Assembly: GCA_011049795.1 (NCBI GenBank)
Contig: DRHD01000006.1
Location: 1-6,596, forward strand
From: Porticoccus sp.
Lineage (GTDB): Bacteria; Pseudomonadota; Gammaproteobacteria; Pseudomonadales; Porticoccaceae
DNA: 6,596 bases
Direction of reading: 5' to 3'
Part shown: positions 6,410-6,596 of the stretch, one piece after another
How positions within the stretch are numbered: the stretch's first letter is position 1
Layout: each line of letters opens with the position of its first letter
Notes under the pieces: generated by a model
The model's database searches: none
The model's input: the letters and a program-made list of their open reading frames with translations, nothing else
Told to the model about the DNA's origin: nothing
Made by a program: the position numbers and the translations under genes

Positions 6410-6512
6410 GACAAACCTCCCTAGGCAAACTACCACGATACGTGGACTTCCCAGACTTTACTAGACGCCTTCCACTCTATCTCTTACCAATCTTGTCATG
6501 AGTCCAGCGAAC
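6410..6512. other. Leader upstream of the binding-protein/kinase operon
   Basis: This stretch lies between the repeat and the GTG start. I found no hexamer pair with acceptable spacing and no sigma54-type -24/-12 pair, so the operon promoter may lie within the repeat or beyond the right edge. The only clear elements are the Shine-Dalgarno GGGAGG at 6416-6421 and the small palindrome. Confidence 0.4.
6433..6445. promoter_or_regulatory. Small palindrome in the leader of the binding-protein gene
   Basis: CCACG and CGTGG flank ATA to form a perfect 5-bp inverted repeat with a 3-nt centre, 24 nt upstream of the preferred GTG and 12 nt beyond its Shine-Dalgarno. It could be a small operator or a weak RNA hairpin. 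It is short enough to arise by chance. Confidence 0.2.
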
Positions 6513-6591
6513 TCAATGAGGGGTGTTTTCTCTGTACCAGTCTCTGTACTACGGTAACGAACTCAATTGCGAAGACTGCATAACTCATTGA
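6513..6591. repeat. Dispersed short repeat, copy B, bounded by 8-bp inverted ends
   Basis: This copy matches 2221-2288 (see the 20-of-22 core at 6566-6587). It is framed by a perfect inverted repeat, TCAATGAG (6513-6520) and CTCATTGA (6584-6591). Inside are the direct repeats TCTCTGTAC (6529-6537 and 6541-6549, period 12). CGAACTCAAT occurs at 6508-6517, straddling the left end, and again at 6558-6567 (period 50). Such structure fits a small palindromic element or a regulator-binding region upstream of the binding-protein/kinase operon. The unit lies almost at the window edge, so its true right boundary is unknown. Confidence 0.45.
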
Positions 6592-6596
6592 TACTA

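Noticed and set aside
6496..6596. Open frame on the minus strand entering from the right edge and ending at TGA 6496-6498
   Set aside because: It could be the last 32 codons of an upstream gene, but it lies almost entirely within the repeat shared with a non-coding region and shows no domain. The edge prevents a decision.

Overview
The window most resembles a marine-type gammaproteobacterial chromosome. This rests on moderate GC, the domain styles (MshEN-like repeats, a viroplasmin-type RNase H, a BamE-like lipoprotein, a hybrid sensor kinase) and good Shine-Dalgarno sites. I cannot name the genus from sequence alone. All convincing genes lie on the minus strand, so transcription runs from high to low coordinates.

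Reading in the direction of transcription: (1) 6596-6410 is a leader containing a short repeat. (2) 6409-4688 encodes an exported solute-binding protein of the family-5 (oligopeptide/nickel/chitooligosaccharide) type. (3) It is followed after 16 nt by a membrane-bound hybrid sensor histidine kinase with PAS and receiver domains (4671-2377). (4) After a 267-nt gap holding a second copy of the short repeat and an 11-bp direct repeat comes a small BamE/SmpA-like lipoprotein (2109-1717). (5) A 346-nt gap with a possible promoter leads into a two-domain RNase H (1370-564), followed at once by a strong hairpin. (6) After a 279-nt gap, the 5' part of a gene runs off the left edge (284-1). It encodes two tandem MshEN-like motifs followed by a hydrophobic segment.

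The most interesting unit is the binding-protein/kinase pair. The two genes form an apparent operon, no permease or ATPase is visible, and the kinase has a periplasmic domain of about 150 residues that looks all-helical. I infer that the binding protein acts as a ligand-sensing partner of the kinase rather than, or as well as, a transport component. Known pairs of this kind are TorT-TorS, LuxP-LuxQ, and the chitin-oligosaccharide binding protein with ChiS in Vibrio. The RNase H, lipoprotein and MshEN-like genes have their own spacers and are probably separate transcription units. No tRNA, rRNA, CRISPR array, transposase or phage gene was seen.
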